Positions 51,246 through 60,969 are shown, numbered from the stretch's first letter. The stretch: DNA of 64,000 bases from VBDM01 sp963699535 (GCA_963699535.1 CAVOUJ010000046.1:1-64000); one strand, 5' to 3'. Notes: generated from the sequence alone by a model not told the origin. Numbers and translations: made by a program.

Positions 51246-51986
51246 TTACTTGACCAGTTTCGGCCCCAGGCGCAGTTGCTTCTGCGACTCGTCCCGCTCC
51301 GCCCGGATTTGCTCGATCTGCTGCACAATCAACTGGATACGATTGTCCATTTCTACCGAATGATCGAGCAGGCCCTGCACCGCCTTGGCGAGGGGATCGT
51401 CTTCCGCCTTGCTGGTCACCGCGTAGGCGGAGAAGCCGAGGTTCGCCGCCTTCTCCTCGCGTGTCTTGTCCTGCTCACCGAGGATGACCCGCGCGGGTAT
51501 CCCAAGCGCGGTGGCCCCGGGCGGGACGTCCTTCACCACCACGGCGTTCGAGCCGATCCTCGCGCCGTCGCCCACGACGATAGGCCCCAGAATCTTCGCT
51601 CCCGCGCCTATGACCACCCCGCGCCCGAGGGTCGGGTGGCGCTTGCCCTTGTTCCAGGTGGTGCCGCCGAGCGTGACACCGTGATACAGCGTGCAGTCGT
51701 CGCCGATCTCGGCGGTTTCGCCGATCACCACGCCCATGCCGTGATCGATGAAGACACGGCGCCCGACCGTCGCGCCCGGATGGATCTCTATGCCCGTGAG
51801 AAACCGTGACGTGTGAGACAGGAAGCGCGCAAGCCAGCGCAGCCTCCAGCACCACAGTCGGTGGGCGAAACGGTGGATCAGAAGCGCGTGGAATCCGGGA
51901 TAGCAGGTGATGACCTCCCAGGTCGAGCGCGCTGCGGGATCGCGCTCGAAGGTGCTGGCTATGTCTTCACGGATTCGGGCGAACAT
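51246..51986 (-). CDS. cysE: Serine O-acetyltransferase CysE
   Basis: The 246-residue enzyme acetylates serine to O-acetylserine, the precursor for cysteine. The N-terminal helical part (RDPAARSTWEVITCYPGFHA) is followed by a left-handed beta-helix (IHPGATVGRRVFIDHGMGVV) with active His residues in IDHG and LYHGVTLGG. The C-terminal tail is longer than in E. coli. The gene precedes iscR and carries its own IscR-like site. Confidence 0.95.
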   Translation of the reverse strand: MFARIREDIASTFERDPAARSTWEVITCYPGFHALLIHRFAHRLWCWRLRWLARFLSHTSRFLTGIEIHPGATVGRRVFIDHGMGVVIGETAEIGDDCTLYHGVTLGGTTWNKGKRHPTLGRGVVIGAGAKILGPIVVGDGARIGSNAVVVKDVPPGATALGIPARVILGEQDKTREEKAANLGFSAYAVTSKAEDDPLAKAVQGLLDHSVEMDNRIQLIVQQIEQIRAERDESQKQLRLGPKLVK

Positions 51987-52012
51987 CGGTTTTTCCGGGG
52001 AACGGGTCTTTG

Positions 52013-52045
52013 ATTATCTGAAGCCTTACTGATTTGGTCAACTAT
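52013..52045 (-). promoter_or_regulatory. cysE promoter with predicted IscR type 1 site
   Basis: On the minus strand the -35 TTGACC (52036-52041) and -10 GATAAT (52013-52018) are 17 bases apart. The 25 bases 52021-52045 begin ATAGTTGACC, continue AAATCAGTAAGG, and match the type 1 IscR consensus at about 21 of 25 positions by my count, in the same place relative to -35 as at the iscR promoter. It overlaps the trmJ stop codon. Confidence 0.65.
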
Positions 52046-52764
52046 TTTCCTGAGGTTCCGGAGCGGAACAAGCCGCGCAGGATGTTGATCTCCACTTTCT
52101 CGAGCCGCGCCCTGGCAAAAAGCCGGCGCAGCCGGTCCATGAGCTTGCGCGGATCGCGCGGGTCCAGGCGCCCGCTCGCGTGGAGACTGCGCTCGAGGTG
52201 TGCGTAGAAGCGCTCGATCTCCTCGTGAGTCGCGTACTCGATTTGCGGTGATGGTGCGGCAGGGGCAAGCGCCGCCATGCGCACCTCGTAGGCCATCACC
52301 TGCACCGCCTGGGCGAGGTTGAGCGAGGCGTAGCGCGAATCGGCCGGGATGCGAGCGATGCGGCTGCACTGCATGACCTCCCTGTTCGAGAGCCCGACCG
52401 TCTCGTTGCCGAAAACCAGCGCCACCTCGTCGCGCTGCGCGGCGAGTGCAATCACCCGAGCCGCCCCGCGCGCATCGAGCGGCGGATGTGAAAGCTCGCG
52501 CTCGCGCGCGCTCAGGGCGACGGAGAGCGCCGTCCCTTCGAGCGCCTCGGCGAGCGTCCCGCAAACCCGCGCCGAATCGAGCACGTCGCGCGCCCCCGCT
52601 GCCGTCGCCCGCGCGTCGGCATGAGGGAAGCGCTTCGGCCGCACCAGCACGAGCTGCGCGAGTCCCATGGTCTTCATCGCGCGCGCCGCGGCGCCGATGT
52701 TGCCGGGATGCGAGGGTCGCGAGAGCACGACGCGGACTCGCAGAAGCGGATCGCCGGCTTTCAT
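52042..52764 (-). CDS. trmJ: tRNA 2'-O-methyltransferase TrmJ
   Basis: The 240-residue SPOUT methyltransferase modifies the ribose at position 32 of several tRNAs. The N-terminal motif is VLSRPSHPGNIGAAARAMKT, the knot is formed by VFGNETVGLSNREVMQC and YASLNLAQAVQVMAYEVR, and a helical extension for dimer or RNA contact follows. It is divergent from suhB across 51 bases and precedes cysE. Confidence 0.93.
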   Translation of the reverse strand: MKAGDPLLRVRVVLSRPSHPGNIGAAARAMKTMGLAQLVLVRPKRFPHADARATAAGARDVLDSARVCGTLAEALEGTALSVALSARERELSHPPLDARGAARVIALAAQRDEVALVFGNETVGLSNREVMQCSRIARIPADSRYASLNLAQAVQVMAYEVRMAALAPAAPSPQIEYATHEEIERFYAHLERSLHASGRLDPRDPRKLMDRLRRLFARARLEKVEINILRGLFRSGTSGK

Positions 52765-52815
52765 ACTAGAATTCGCCGCTTCGCGTTTCAGCTCTTTTCA
52801 CTGACGGGATTCGCA

Positions 52816-53619
52816 ATGCATCCGATGCTCGGGATCGCGGTGAGAGCCGCGCGCCGCGCCGCTGCCATCATCAATCGCGCTGCGCGCGATGTGGAGCTGC
52901 TGCCTGTCACGCGCAAGCGGCACAATGATTTCGTCACCGAAGTGGACCATGCCGCCGAGCGGGCGGTCATCGAGGTATTGCACCGGGCCTATCCGGACCA
53001 CGCGATTCTAGCAGAGGAGTCGGGCGCCTCTGCCGGCAGCTCGCCTGAATCCGAGTACACCTGGATCATCGACCCACTCGACGGCACGACCAATTTCATT
53101 CACGGTTTTCCGCAGTACGCGGTGTCGATCGCGCTGCGGCACAAGAACCTCATCACTCAAGGCGTCATCTACGATCCCACCAAGAACGAATTATTCACGG
53201 CGAGCCGCGGACGCGGCGCATACCTGAACGAGCGGCGCCTGCGCGTGTCCAAACGGACGCAGCTCGCCGAGGCGCTGATCGGCACCGGATTCCCGTTTCG
53301 CGACCTCCACACCCTGGACGAGTATCTCGCCATGTTCCGCGAGCTGACCGTGCGTACCGCAGGGCTGCGCCGCGCCGGCGCGGCATCGCTCGACATCGCC
53401 TACGTCGCGGCGGGCCGCCTCGACGGCTTCTGGGAGCTGGGTCTCTCGGCCTGGGACATGGCGGCCGGCGCCCTCCTCGTTCAGGAAGCCGGCGGGCTCG
53501 TCGGCGATTTTAGCGGAGAGCCGGGCTACCTCGACTCGGGCCGCATCATCTGCGGAAATCCGAAAATCTTCTCGCAGCTGCTACAAGTCATCGGGCCGCT
53601 TTCGGCGAAAACGCCGTAA
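52816..53619 (+). CDS. suhB: Inositol monophosphatase-family protein SuhB
   Basis: The 267-residue Mg-dependent phosphatase fold has the ligands in AEESG, IIDPLDGTTNFIHGFPQY and WDMAAGALLVQEAGGLVG. SuhB hydrolyses inositol phosphates and also acts in rRNA antitermination complexes. The ATG at 52816 is chosen because MHPMLGIAVRAARRAA is the normal N-terminus. Confidence 0.93.
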   Translation: MHPMLGIAVRAARRAAAIINRAARDVELLPVTRKRHNDFVTEVDHAAERAVIEVLHRAYPDHAILAEESGASAGSSPESEYTWIIDPLDGTTNFIHGFPQYAVSIALRHKNLITQGVIYDPTKNELFTASRGRGAYLNERRLRVSKRTQLAEALIGTGFPFRDLHTLDEYLAMFRELTVRTAGLRRAGAASLDIAYVAAGRLDGFWELGLSAWDMAAGALLVQEAGGLVGDFSGEPGYLDSGRIICGNPKIFSQLLQVIGPLSAKTP

Positions 53620-53625
53620 TACGCC

Positions 53626-55175
53626 GTGCGCGCGCGCCTGATCCTGATCGCCGCGACGCTGCTCTGGGCCACGACCGCGCGCAGCGCCGACCTGCGCATC
53701 GGGGTCGCCGCGGATGTGACGTCGATGGACCCGCATTTCCTCAATCTCCAGCCCAACGTGAACGTTTCCTGGCACGTGTTCGACGCGCTGACCCACGTGA
53801 ACGAGGACGCGCGCCTCATCCCCGGGCTCGCCGCATCGTGGCGAGCGGTCGATTCCCTTACCTGGGAATTCCGTCTGCGCCGCGGGGTCAAGTTTCACGA
53901 CGGGACGGACCTCACCGCCGAAGACGTCGTGTTCTCGATCGAGCGCACCTTCCAGGTCCCCAACGGCCAGTTCCGGCCCTTCACCCAGCGCATCGTCGGC
54001 AAGCGCATCGTGGACGCGCACACACTGAGGCTCACGACCGCGACGCCGTATGCCATGGTGCCCTACGACCTCAACTCGGTGCACATCGTCTCGAAGAAAG
54101 CCGCGGCCAGCGCGCGGCCCGAGGATTTCGACTCGGGGAAGGCGATGGTCGGCTCCGGCCCCTTCAGGTTCGTGCGCTTCGCCCGCGGCGACCGCGTCGA
54201 GCTCGCGCGCAACGACGCCTATTGGGGAGGCAAGTCCGCATGGGAGAAGGTCGTCTTCCGCATCGTCCCCACCGACCCCGCGCAGGCTCGCCGGTCTGCT
54301 CTCCGGGGACCTCGATGCGATCGAGCAGGTTCCCACCGCGGACCTGCCGCGCGTCCGGCGCGATTCCCGCCTGAGAATCGCGCAGAAAGTTTCGTGGCGC
54401 ACGATCTTCTTCTACCTGGACCAGCGCAACGCGACCCCCGCCGGGGCTCGCCGACAAGTCCGGCCGGCCGCTCGAGCGCAATCCGTTCCGCGACGTGCGC
54501 GTGCGCCAGGCGCTCTCCAAGGCGATCGACCGGCGCGCGATCGCCGAGCGCCTGATGGACGGCGCGGCGCTGCCGGCCTCGAACCTCGTCTCGCCGCCCG
54601 TGTTCGGCCACGCGCCGGACCTGAAGCCCGAGGCCTACGACCCCGAGGGAGCGAGGCGCCTGCTCGCCGAAGCGGGGTATCCCGACGGATTCGCGATGGT
54701 CCTCGCCTCGCCCAACAACCGCTACGTGAACGACGAGCAGATCGCTCAAAGCGTCGCCCAGATGCTCGCGCGCGTCGGCGTGCGCGCGCGCGTCGAGGCG
54801 CTGCCGATCAGCACCTATCTGACGAAGGGGCGCAACCTGGAATTCGGCTTCGCGATGCTCGGCTGGGGCTCGTTCTCGGGCGACCTCGCCCTGCGGTCGC
54901 TCGTCGCCAGCGTCGATGCGAGCAAGGGTTTCGGCGCGTTCAACTGGTCGAGCTATTCCAATCCGCGGGTCGACGAGTTGATCGAGCGCGCTTTCGCCAG
55001 CGTCGATGAGAAGCGGCGCGAGGCCCTGGCGCGCGACGCGATGCGGCTCGCCATGCGGGACCACGCCGTCATCCCGCTGCACCACCAGATCACAACCTGG
55101 GCGACGAAGAAGGGACTCGCCTACTCGCCGCGGACCGACGAGTTCACCTTCGCGCACCATTTTCGGCCGCAGTAG
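53626..55175 (+). pseudogene. Periplasmic peptide-type binding protein (DppA class), two frame breaks
   Basis: The product of about 517 residues has a signal peptide (LILIAATLLWATTARS) and the family 5 solute-binding fold: VTSMDPHFLNLQPNVN, LTWEFRLRRGVKFHDGTDLT, ERNPFRDVRVRQALSKAIDR and GYPDGFAMVLASPNNRYVND. The frame must change near 54288 (to LAGLLSGDLDAIEQVPTADL) and near 54445, in a C/G run, after which GLADKSGRPLERNPFRD is restored. GTG start. It is followed by two matching permeases; the ligand may be a peptide, glutathione or an opine. Confidence 0.85.
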
Positions 55176-55186
55176 GGCCGGGCGCC

Positions 55187-56161
55187 GTGCTTTCGTACAT
55201 CGTCCGCCGCGTGCTGCAGGGCTTCGCGGGCCTCGCAGCGATGTCATTGCTGGTCTTCGCCGGCGTCTACGCCGTCGGCAATCCGGTCGACATTCTCGTC
55301 AATCCGCACGCCGATCAGAGAGAGATCGCGCGCGCGACCGCGGCACTGGGCCTGGACAGACCGCTCGTCGAGCAATACTTCGCCTTCATCGGGAACGCTG
55401 CGAGTGGAAATCTCGGCCTGTCGTTCGCGTTCAACGTGCCGGCGATCGGCTTGATCCTCGAGCGCATGCCGGCCACCCTCGAGCTCGCGATCGCCGCGAT
55501 GCTGATCGCGGTGCTGCTGGGGGTCCCTCTGGGACTCTGGGCCGGTCTCAAGCCCGACTCCGCCTCGGGCAAGACCATCATGGCGGCCTCGATCCTCGGT
55601 TTCTCGCTCCCGACTTTCTGGGTCGGCCTGATGCTCATCATGGTGTTCTCGGTCTGGCTCGGCATTCTGCCCACATCGGGCCGCGGTCCGACCTCCGATC
55701 TCCTCGGCATCCCCGTAAGCTTCCTCTCGCTCGAGGGCCTGCGCCACCTCGTCCTCCCTGCCGCGAACCTCGCGCTGTTCAACCTCGCGCTCATCATCCG
55801 GCTCGCGCGCACAGCGACGCGCGAGGCCCTCCAGCAGGATTACGTACGCTTCGCCCGCGCCAAGGGCCTCACCGAGGGGCGCGTCGTCGGCGTGCACGTG
55901 CTCAAGAACGCCCTTGTTCCCATCGTCACCGTGACGGGCGTCGAGTTCGGCTCGGTGATCGCCTTCGCCGTCGTCACCGAGTCGATATTCGCGTGGCCCG
56001 GAATGGGGAAGCTCCTGATCGATTCGATCAACGTGCTCGACCGGCCCGTGATCGTCGGCTACTTGTGCATCGTCGTGACACTCTTCGTCGCGATCAACCT
56101 GCTCGTCGATCTCGCCTGCTCATGGCTCGACCCGCGCATCCGGCTCGGGGAGGGGGCGTGA
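55187..56161 (+). CDS. Dipeptide-type ABC permease (DppB class)
   Basis: The 324-residue permease starts with GTG and has the DppB N-terminus YIVRRVLQGFAGLAAMSLLV, six spans and the loop motif DYVRFARAKGLTEGRVVGVH that contacts the ATPase. The stop overlaps the next start. No ATPase gene follows, so the importer must borrow one encoded elsewhere. Confidence 0.92.
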   Translation: MLSYIVRRVLQGFAGLAAMSLLVFAGVYAVGNPVDILVNPHADQREIARATAALGLDRPLVEQYFAFIGNAASGNLGLSFAFNVPAIGLILERMPATLELAIAAMLIAVLLGVPLGLWAGLKPDSASGKTIMAASILGFSLPTFWVGLMLIMVFSVWLGILPTSGRGPTSDLLGIPVSFLSLEGLRHLVLPAANLALFNLALIIRLARTATREALQQDYVRFARAKGLTEGRVVGVHVLKNALVPIVTVTGVEFGSVIAFAVVTESIFAWPGMGKLLIDSINVLDRPVIVGYLCIVVTLFVAINLLVDLACSWLDPRIRLGEGA

Positions 56162-57027
56162 CGCTCGCTCGCCGTTTCGCCGCAGAATTCGCCGCGAGCC
56201 GGATCGCCCTTGGGAGTCTCGCGCTGCTCGCCGCCATCGTCCTTGCCGCTCTGCTCGCGCCCTGGATCGCCCCGCAGAATCCCTACGACCTGGCGGGCCT
56301 TCAGCTCCTCGACTCGCGCCTGCCACCGCTCGCACGCTCTGCCGCGGGCGCGATTCACTGGCTCGGCACCGACGACCAGGGCCGCGACATGCTCTCGGCG
56401 ATCCTCTACGGCCTGCGCACGAGCGTCGCGGTCGGCGCGGCGAGCACCGCGCTCGCCCTGGCGATCGGCGTCAGCCTGGGTCTCGCCGCCGCATGGTTCG
56501 GCGGCTGGCTGGACGCGCTTCTCATGCGCCTCGCAGACCTGCAACTCTCCTTTCCTTCTGTCCTCATCGCGCTGGTCCTGCTCGCGGTCCTCGGACAGGG
56601 ACTCGACAAGATCATCGTCGCGCTGGTCGCCGTGCAATGGGCCTACTACGCGCGCACCGCGCGTGCGGCCGCGCTGGTCGAGCGCCGCAAGGAATACATC
56701 GAAGCTGCGATCTCTCTCGCGCTTTCGACCCGGCGGATCATTTTCCGACACCTGCTCCCGAACTGCGCGCCGCCGCTCATCGTGCTCGCCGCGGTCCAAG
56801 TCGCCGCGGCGATCACACTCGAGGCGACGCTCTCCTTCCTGGGCCTGGGGTTGCCGATCACGGAGCCCTCGCTCGGCCTCCTGATTTCCAACGGATTCAA
56901 CTACCTGCTGTCGGGGCATTACTGGATCAGCTTCTTTCCCGGAATCGCACTGCTCGCCGCCGTAACCAGCGTCAATCTGGTCGCGGACCGATTGCGCGAT
57001 GTCCTGAATCCCCAGTTGCGGCGATGA
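56158..57027 (+). CDS. Dipeptide-type ABC permease (DppC class)
   Basis: The 289-residue second permease begins with GTG at 56158, overlapping the previous stop. DppC features are HWLGTDDQGRDMLSAILYGL and the loop EYIEAAISLALSTRRIIFRH. It forms the channel with the preceding permease. The branched-chain-type importer starts 78 bases later from its own promoter. Confidence 0.92.
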   Translation: MTLARRFAAEFAASRIALGSLALLAAIVLAALLAPWIAPQNPYDLAGLQLLDSRLPPLARSAAGAIHWLGTDDQGRDMLSAILYGLRTSVAVGAASTALALAIGVSLGLAAAWFGGWLDALLMRLADLQLSFPSVLIALVLLAVLGQGLDKIIVALVAVQWAYYARTARAAALVERRKEYIEAAISLALSTRRIIFRHLLPNCAPPLIVLAAVQVAAAITLEATLSFLGLGLPITEPSLGLLISNGFNYLLSGHYWISFFPGIALLAAVTSVNLVADRLRDVLNPQLRR

Positions 57028-57043
57028 ATTCGGCCGGTTCCTA

Positions 57044-57073
57044 TTGACACCGGCCCGGGTCCCTCCCTACAGT
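57044..57073 (+). promoter_or_regulatory. Sigma-70-like promoter of the Liv-type importer
   Basis: TTGACA (57044-57049) and TACAGT (57068-57073) are 18 bases apart, 32 bases before the start of the binding-protein gene. Confidence 0.6.
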
Positions 57074-57105
57074 CATAAAGGCGGTTTTCACTCAAGGAGG
57101 AGCCC

Positions 57106-58368
57106 ATGAAAAAGAAATCCGCGATTCTGAACGCCTTCTTGTTTCTCCCGTTTCTCTTGTGCGCCGGACAGGCGCTGGCTCAGTGCAAGCTCGGCGTGCC
57201 CGCGATCAAGGTGGGCGTGCAGGGGGCAGCCTCGGGCCCGCACGCAGACTACGGCCGGCAGATCGAGATGGGCGCCACCATGGCGATCGAGGAGATCAAC
57301 CGGGCGGGTGGCGTGCTCGGCTGCAAGGTCCAGATGAGATTCATGGACGACGAGAACAAGGCCGCGGTCGGCGTGAAGAACGCGCGCTACCTCGTGACCG
57401 ATTGGGGCGCGCATTTCACCTTCGGCACCGACTCGAGCGGCGTCGCCATGGCGATGGGTCCGGTCCTCTCGGAATTGAAGCGCATCCACTTCTTCACTCA
57501 TGCGGCGACGCACCGGCTGACCGAGGAGCTGGTCGCCGAAAAAGGCATCAAGGAAATCGTCCGCGTGAGCGTCCCCGTATACCAGGACGGCGTCGTCGCG
57601 GCCCTGATCTTCAAGGACCGCATGGATATCAAGCGCTGGGCCACCATCGGGGCTGACTACGAATACGGTTACACGTCGTGGAACCTGTTCAAGGAAACCC
57701 TGAAAAAGCACCGGCCGGACGTGGAATTCGTCGCGGCGGCCTGGGCGCCGTTCCTGACTCTGGACTTCTCGCCTCACATCGCGGCAGTGATGGCGCAGAA
57801 ACCCGACGCCATCTTCGCCACGCCTTGGGCGGGGGAAGCGGTCATGCTCCTGCGCCAGTCGCTGATCCAAGGCGTATTCGACAACGTCCAGGTCTGGTGG
57901 CAGGCGATGGGAGGCTCGGTCGACGTCCTCGAGGGGATCTCCGCCGAAGTCGCCAAGGACCGCTTCAAGGGCAAACTCTGGGCCACGGCGCGCTACATCC
58001 ACAACTGGCCCGAGACCGCGGAGAACCAGGCCTTCATCGAGCGCTACCGCAAGCGCTGGGCGAGATTCCCCAACTACTCCGCCGAGACCACTTATTCCGC
58101 CTTGTTCATCATGAAGGCGGCGGTAGAGAAGGCCCGCAGCCTGGAAACCGGGAAAGTCGTCGGTGCCCTGAAGGGAATGCAGATCAAGAATCCCGGGGGA
58201 CTGAGGGTGTTCAGGTCGGAAGACCAGCAGTTCGTCTATAACGTCCCGGCCGGACGCCCGATGATGAACGAGAAGTATCCCATCCCCGTGCTCGGCGATC
58301 TGCGGGTGTTCGAGGCCAAGGACTACTACCGCTACCCGCCCTTCACGCCGGTTTCGGCGGCGAAGTAG
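57106..58368 (+). CDS. Branched-chain amino-acid-type periplasmic binding protein
   Basis: The 420-residue product has a signal peptide (FLFLPFLLCAGQALA) and the LivJ-type fold: VGVQGAASGPHADYGRQIEM, GATMAIEEINRAGGVLGCKV, FGTDSSGVAMAMGPVLSE and YSAETTYSALFIMKAAVEKA. Such receptors in betaproteobacteria bind aromatic or aliphatic acids as often as Leu, Ile or Val. A CAAGGAGGAG ribosome site precedes the ATG. A terminator follows, so this gene is probably expressed above its permeases. Confidence 0.9.
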   Translation: MKKKSAILNAFLFLPFLLCAGQALAQCKLGVPAIKVGVQGAASGPHADYGRQIEMGATMAIEEINRAGGVLGCKVQMRFMDDENKAAVGVKNARYLVTDWGAHFTFGTDSSGVAMAMGPVLSELKRIHFFTHAATHRLTEELVAEKGIKEIVRVSVPVYQDGVVAALIFKDRMDIKRWATIGADYEYGYTSWNLFKETLKKHRPDVEFVAAAWAPFLTLDFSPHIAAVMAQKPDAIFATPWAGEAVMLLRQSLIQGVFDNVQVWWQAMGGSVDVLEGISAEVAKDRFKGKLWATARYIHNWPETAENQAFIERYRKRWARFPNYSAETTYSALFIMKAAVEKARSLETGKVVGALKGMQIKNPGGLRVFRSEDQQFVYNVPAGRPMMNEKYPIPVLGDLRVFEAKDYYRYPPFTPVSAAK

Positions 58369-58380
58369 GCGCTTCAGAGA

Positions 58381-58406
58381 AAGGGCCCCGTTCGGGGCCC
58401 TTTTCT
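58381..58406 (+). terminator. Terminator between binding-protein and permease genes
   Basis: AAGGGCCCC pairs with GGGGCCCTT (58381-58389 and 58394-58402) around a GTTC loop and runs into TTTTCTT. It lies 12 bases after the binding-protein stop and six bases before livH, so some readthrough is required. Confidence 0.8.
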
Positions 58407-58412
58407 TGCCCG

Positions 58413-59267
58413 ATGGATACGATTGCCTTTCAGGGGCTGATCGGCGTGTCCCTGGCGATGTACCTGTGGCTGATCTCGGCCGGGCTCACGATCATCTTCG
58501 GCGTGCTGCGGATCGTGAACTTCGCACACGGGAGCCTGTTCATGGTGGGGGCCTACCTGGCCTACACCTTCTACGGGCAGCTCGGACTCCCCTTCGGCGT
58601 CGCCATCGTTCTGAGCCTCATTGGGACGGGACTGCTCGGCCTGGTGATGGAGCGCGTCCTCGCCCGGATCTACGCGATCGACGAGGCTTACCAGCTGCTC
58701 CTCACCTTCGGTTTCATCCTGATCCTCGACGACGCGGTCAAGATCATCTGGGGCGGGGTGTTCCGGATCCCCCCGATTCCGGACTTTCTCGACGGCGCCT
58801 TGCCGGTGCTCGGCAAGTCCTTCCCCGTCTATAACGCCTTCGTCATCGCGGTCGGCCTCGCCGTCGCCGTGCTTCTCTGGGCGGTTTTCGAGAAGACCTG
58901 GTGGGGAAGGATCGTGCGCGCGACGGCTTTGGACCGCGAGATGGCCAATGCCATCGGGGTCAATGTTCCGCGGGTCTTCTCGGGCGTATTCATCGTCGGC
59001 GCGATGCTCGCCGCCCTGGGAGGCGCGATCGGAACGCCGGTGCGCGTCGTCGCACCCGGCATCGGCTCGGCGATGATCATCCAGGCTTTCATCATCACGG
59101 TCATCGGCGGCCTGGGAAATCTCAAGGGCGCGTTCGTCAGCTCGCTCATCGTCGGCGTGCTGAGCGCATACGGGACCCTGTTCTTCCCGGTATTCGAGCT
59201 CTTTTTCATCTTCGTGATCATGGCCGTGGTGCTTCTCGTCCGGCCACAGGGGCTGTTCGCACGCTGA
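58413..59267 (+). CDS. livH: LivH-type ABC permease
   Basis: The 284-residue permease has eight hydrophobic spans and the family segments LRIVNFAHGSLFMVGAYLAY, AIDEAYQLLLTFGFILILDD and TVIGGLGNLKGAFVSSLIVG. It begins just after the internal terminator. The LivH name denotes the class; the real substrate is unknown. Confidence 0.93.
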   Translation: MDTIAFQGLIGVSLAMYLWLISAGLTIIFGVLRIVNFAHGSLFMVGAYLAYTFYGQLGLPFGVAIVLSLIGTGLLGLVMERVLARIYAIDEAYQLLLTFGFILILDDAVKIIWGGVFRIPPIPDFLDGALPVLGKSFPVYNAFVIAVGLAVAVLLWAVFEKTWWGRIVRATALDREMANAIGVNVPRVFSGVFIVGAMLAALGGAIGTPVRVVAPGIGSAMIIQAFIITVIGGLGNLKGAFVSSLIVGVLSAYGTLFFPVFELFFIFVIMAVVLLVRPQGLFAR

Positions 59268-59275
59268 GAACCAAC

Positions 59276-60220
59276 ATGACCGGCCGCCTTCCTCTTCCCG
59301 CGATCCTCACGGGCCTTCTGCTCCTTGGGCTTTTCCTCCTGCCGTGGATCCTCGGCCAGTATCCGGTCTATATGGCGATGCAGATCATGATCCTCGCCGT
59401 GTTCTCGGTCGGCTTCAATCTCCTTTTCGGCTACACGGGGCTCCTCTCCTTCGGCCAGGCCGGGTTTTTCGCCGTCGGCGCCTACGGTTGCGCGAAGATC
59501 CTGCTCGCGGTGCCCAACCTCTTTCTGGGCATCGCGGGCGGAGTGGCGGCCGCCGGCGTGGCGGCCGTCCTGCTCGGCATCCTCTCGGTGCGCCATACGC
59601 GCATCTACTTTTCGATGCTGACGCTTGCTTTCGGCATGATGATTTTCTCGATCGCCTGGAAATGGCGGGACTTCACCGGCGGGGACGACGGGCTGGTCGG
59701 AATACCGCGGGCTCCGCTCGAGATCCCCGGCCTTTTCACCATCAGCGTGTCGGCGATGGAGCGCTACTACTACGTGGTTCTGGTGCTTTCGCTCCTTGCG
59801 ATCGTCGCGATGCGCCGCCTGGTGCGCTCCCCGCTCGGGCTGACCCTGCAGGCGATCCGGGACAGCGAGACTCGCGCGGAATTCGCCGGCGTTCCGGTAC
59901 GCAAATGCCGGCTCGTCGCTTTCACGATCGCCGGGCTCTACGCCGGGCTCGCGGGGGCGATGCTCACGCCGCTCGAGAATACGGTGACTCCGCCTGTCGC
60001 GCACTGGAGCACTTCCGCCGAGCCTGTGCTCGCGACCCTGCTCGGCGGCGTCCACGCTTTCGCGGGGCCCATCGTCGGAGCATTTCTCTTTCTCGTGATC
60101 AAGGACATCATCGTCCGCTTCACCGAGTACTGGCTCATCTGGTTCGGCGTCATCGTCGTCGCTCTCGTCTTGGGCTTCCCGGGCGGCGTCATGAGCATCT
60201 TCGCGAAGCGCCGCACGTGA
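59276..60220 (+). CDS. livM: LivM-type ABC permease
   Basis: The 314-residue permease has the LivM segments NLLFGYTGLLSFGQAGFFAV, IRDSETRAEFAGVPVRKCRL and ATLLGGVHAFAGPIVGAFLF. ATG at 59276, eight bases after livH; the stop overlaps the GTG of livG. Confidence 0.93.
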   Translation: MTGRLPLPAILTGLLLLGLFLLPWILGQYPVYMAMQIMILAVFSVGFNLLFGYTGLLSFGQAGFFAVGAYGCAKILLAVPNLFLGIAGGVAAAGVAAVLLGILSVRHTRIYFSMLTLAFGMMIFSIAWKWRDFTGGDDGLVGIPRAPLEIPGLFTISVSAMERYYYVVLVLSLLAIVAMRRLVRSPLGLTLQAIRDSETRAEFAGVPVRKCRLVAFTIAGLYAGLAGAMLTPLENTVTPPVAHWSTSAEPVLATLLGGVHAFAGPIVGAFLFLVIKDIIVRFTEYWLIWFGVIVVALVLGFPGGVMSIFAKRRT

Positions 60221-60969
60221 CCGAGCTTCTGAAAATCGAACAGGCCGGCAAGCGCTTCGGGGATTTCGTCGCCATCAACGGCGTAAGCCTTTCCATTCCC
60301 TCGGGACGGCTTACCGCGATCATCGGCCCGAACGGCGCCGGCAAGACGACACTCATCAATCTCGCCACCGGCGCCCTCCTTCCCGACTCCGGGGTGATGC
60401 ATTTCAAGGGCGAAGCGATCACGCGCCTCGCAGTCCACGATCGGGTACGCAGGGGATTGTCACGGTCGTTCCAGGTCATGAATATTTTCGCGCGCCTGTC
60501 GGTGCTGCAGAACATCCTGCTGCCCGTGCTCGCAAAGCGCGGACGCGCCGGCATCCCCTTTCGCGAGGTCGCGCTGGAAGCGAAAAGCCTGGCCGAAGCC
60601 CGCCAGGTCCTTCGGGAAATCGGCCTCGCGGAGCGGGAGGATCTCCCTGCCGGCGCCCTTTCGCACGGAGACCAGCGACTGCTCGAGCTGGGGATCGCGA
60701 TTGCCCCTTCCCCCGAGCTGTGTTTCCTCGACGAACCCTCCTCCGGCCTGACCTCGGTCGAGCGCGCGAGGGTGCTGGACGTGATCAAGAAGATCTCCGC
60801 CGGGGGGCGCACCACCTTCGTCATCGTCGAGCACGATATGGACGTCGTTTTCTCTCTCGCGGAGTGGATCGTGGTGATGAACCGCGGACAGGTGCTGGCC
60901 GAGGGACCGCCCGGAGAGATCCGCGAGAACCGCGCCGTGCGCGAAGTCTATCTCGGCGACGAGCTGTGA
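60217..60969 (+). CDS. livG: LivG-type ABC ATPase
   Basis: The 250-residue ATPase starts with GTG. Walker A is GPNGAGKTT, the signature is the LivG-type LSHGDQRLLELGIA, Walker B is ELCFLDEPSSGL and the switch His is in VIVEHDMDVVF. It pairs with LivF. Confidence 0.94.
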   Translation: MTELLKIEQAGKRFGDFVAINGVSLSIPSGRLTAIIGPNGAGKTTLINLATGALLPDSGVMHFKGEAITRLAVHDRVRRGLSRSFQVMNIFARLSVLQNILLPVLAKRGRAGIPFREVALEAKSLAEARQVLREIGLAEREDLPAGALSHGDQRLLELGIAIAPSPELCFLDEPSSGLTSVERARVLDVIKKISAGGRTTFVIVEHDMDVVFSLAEWIVVMNRGQVLAEGPPGEIRENRAVREVYLGDEL

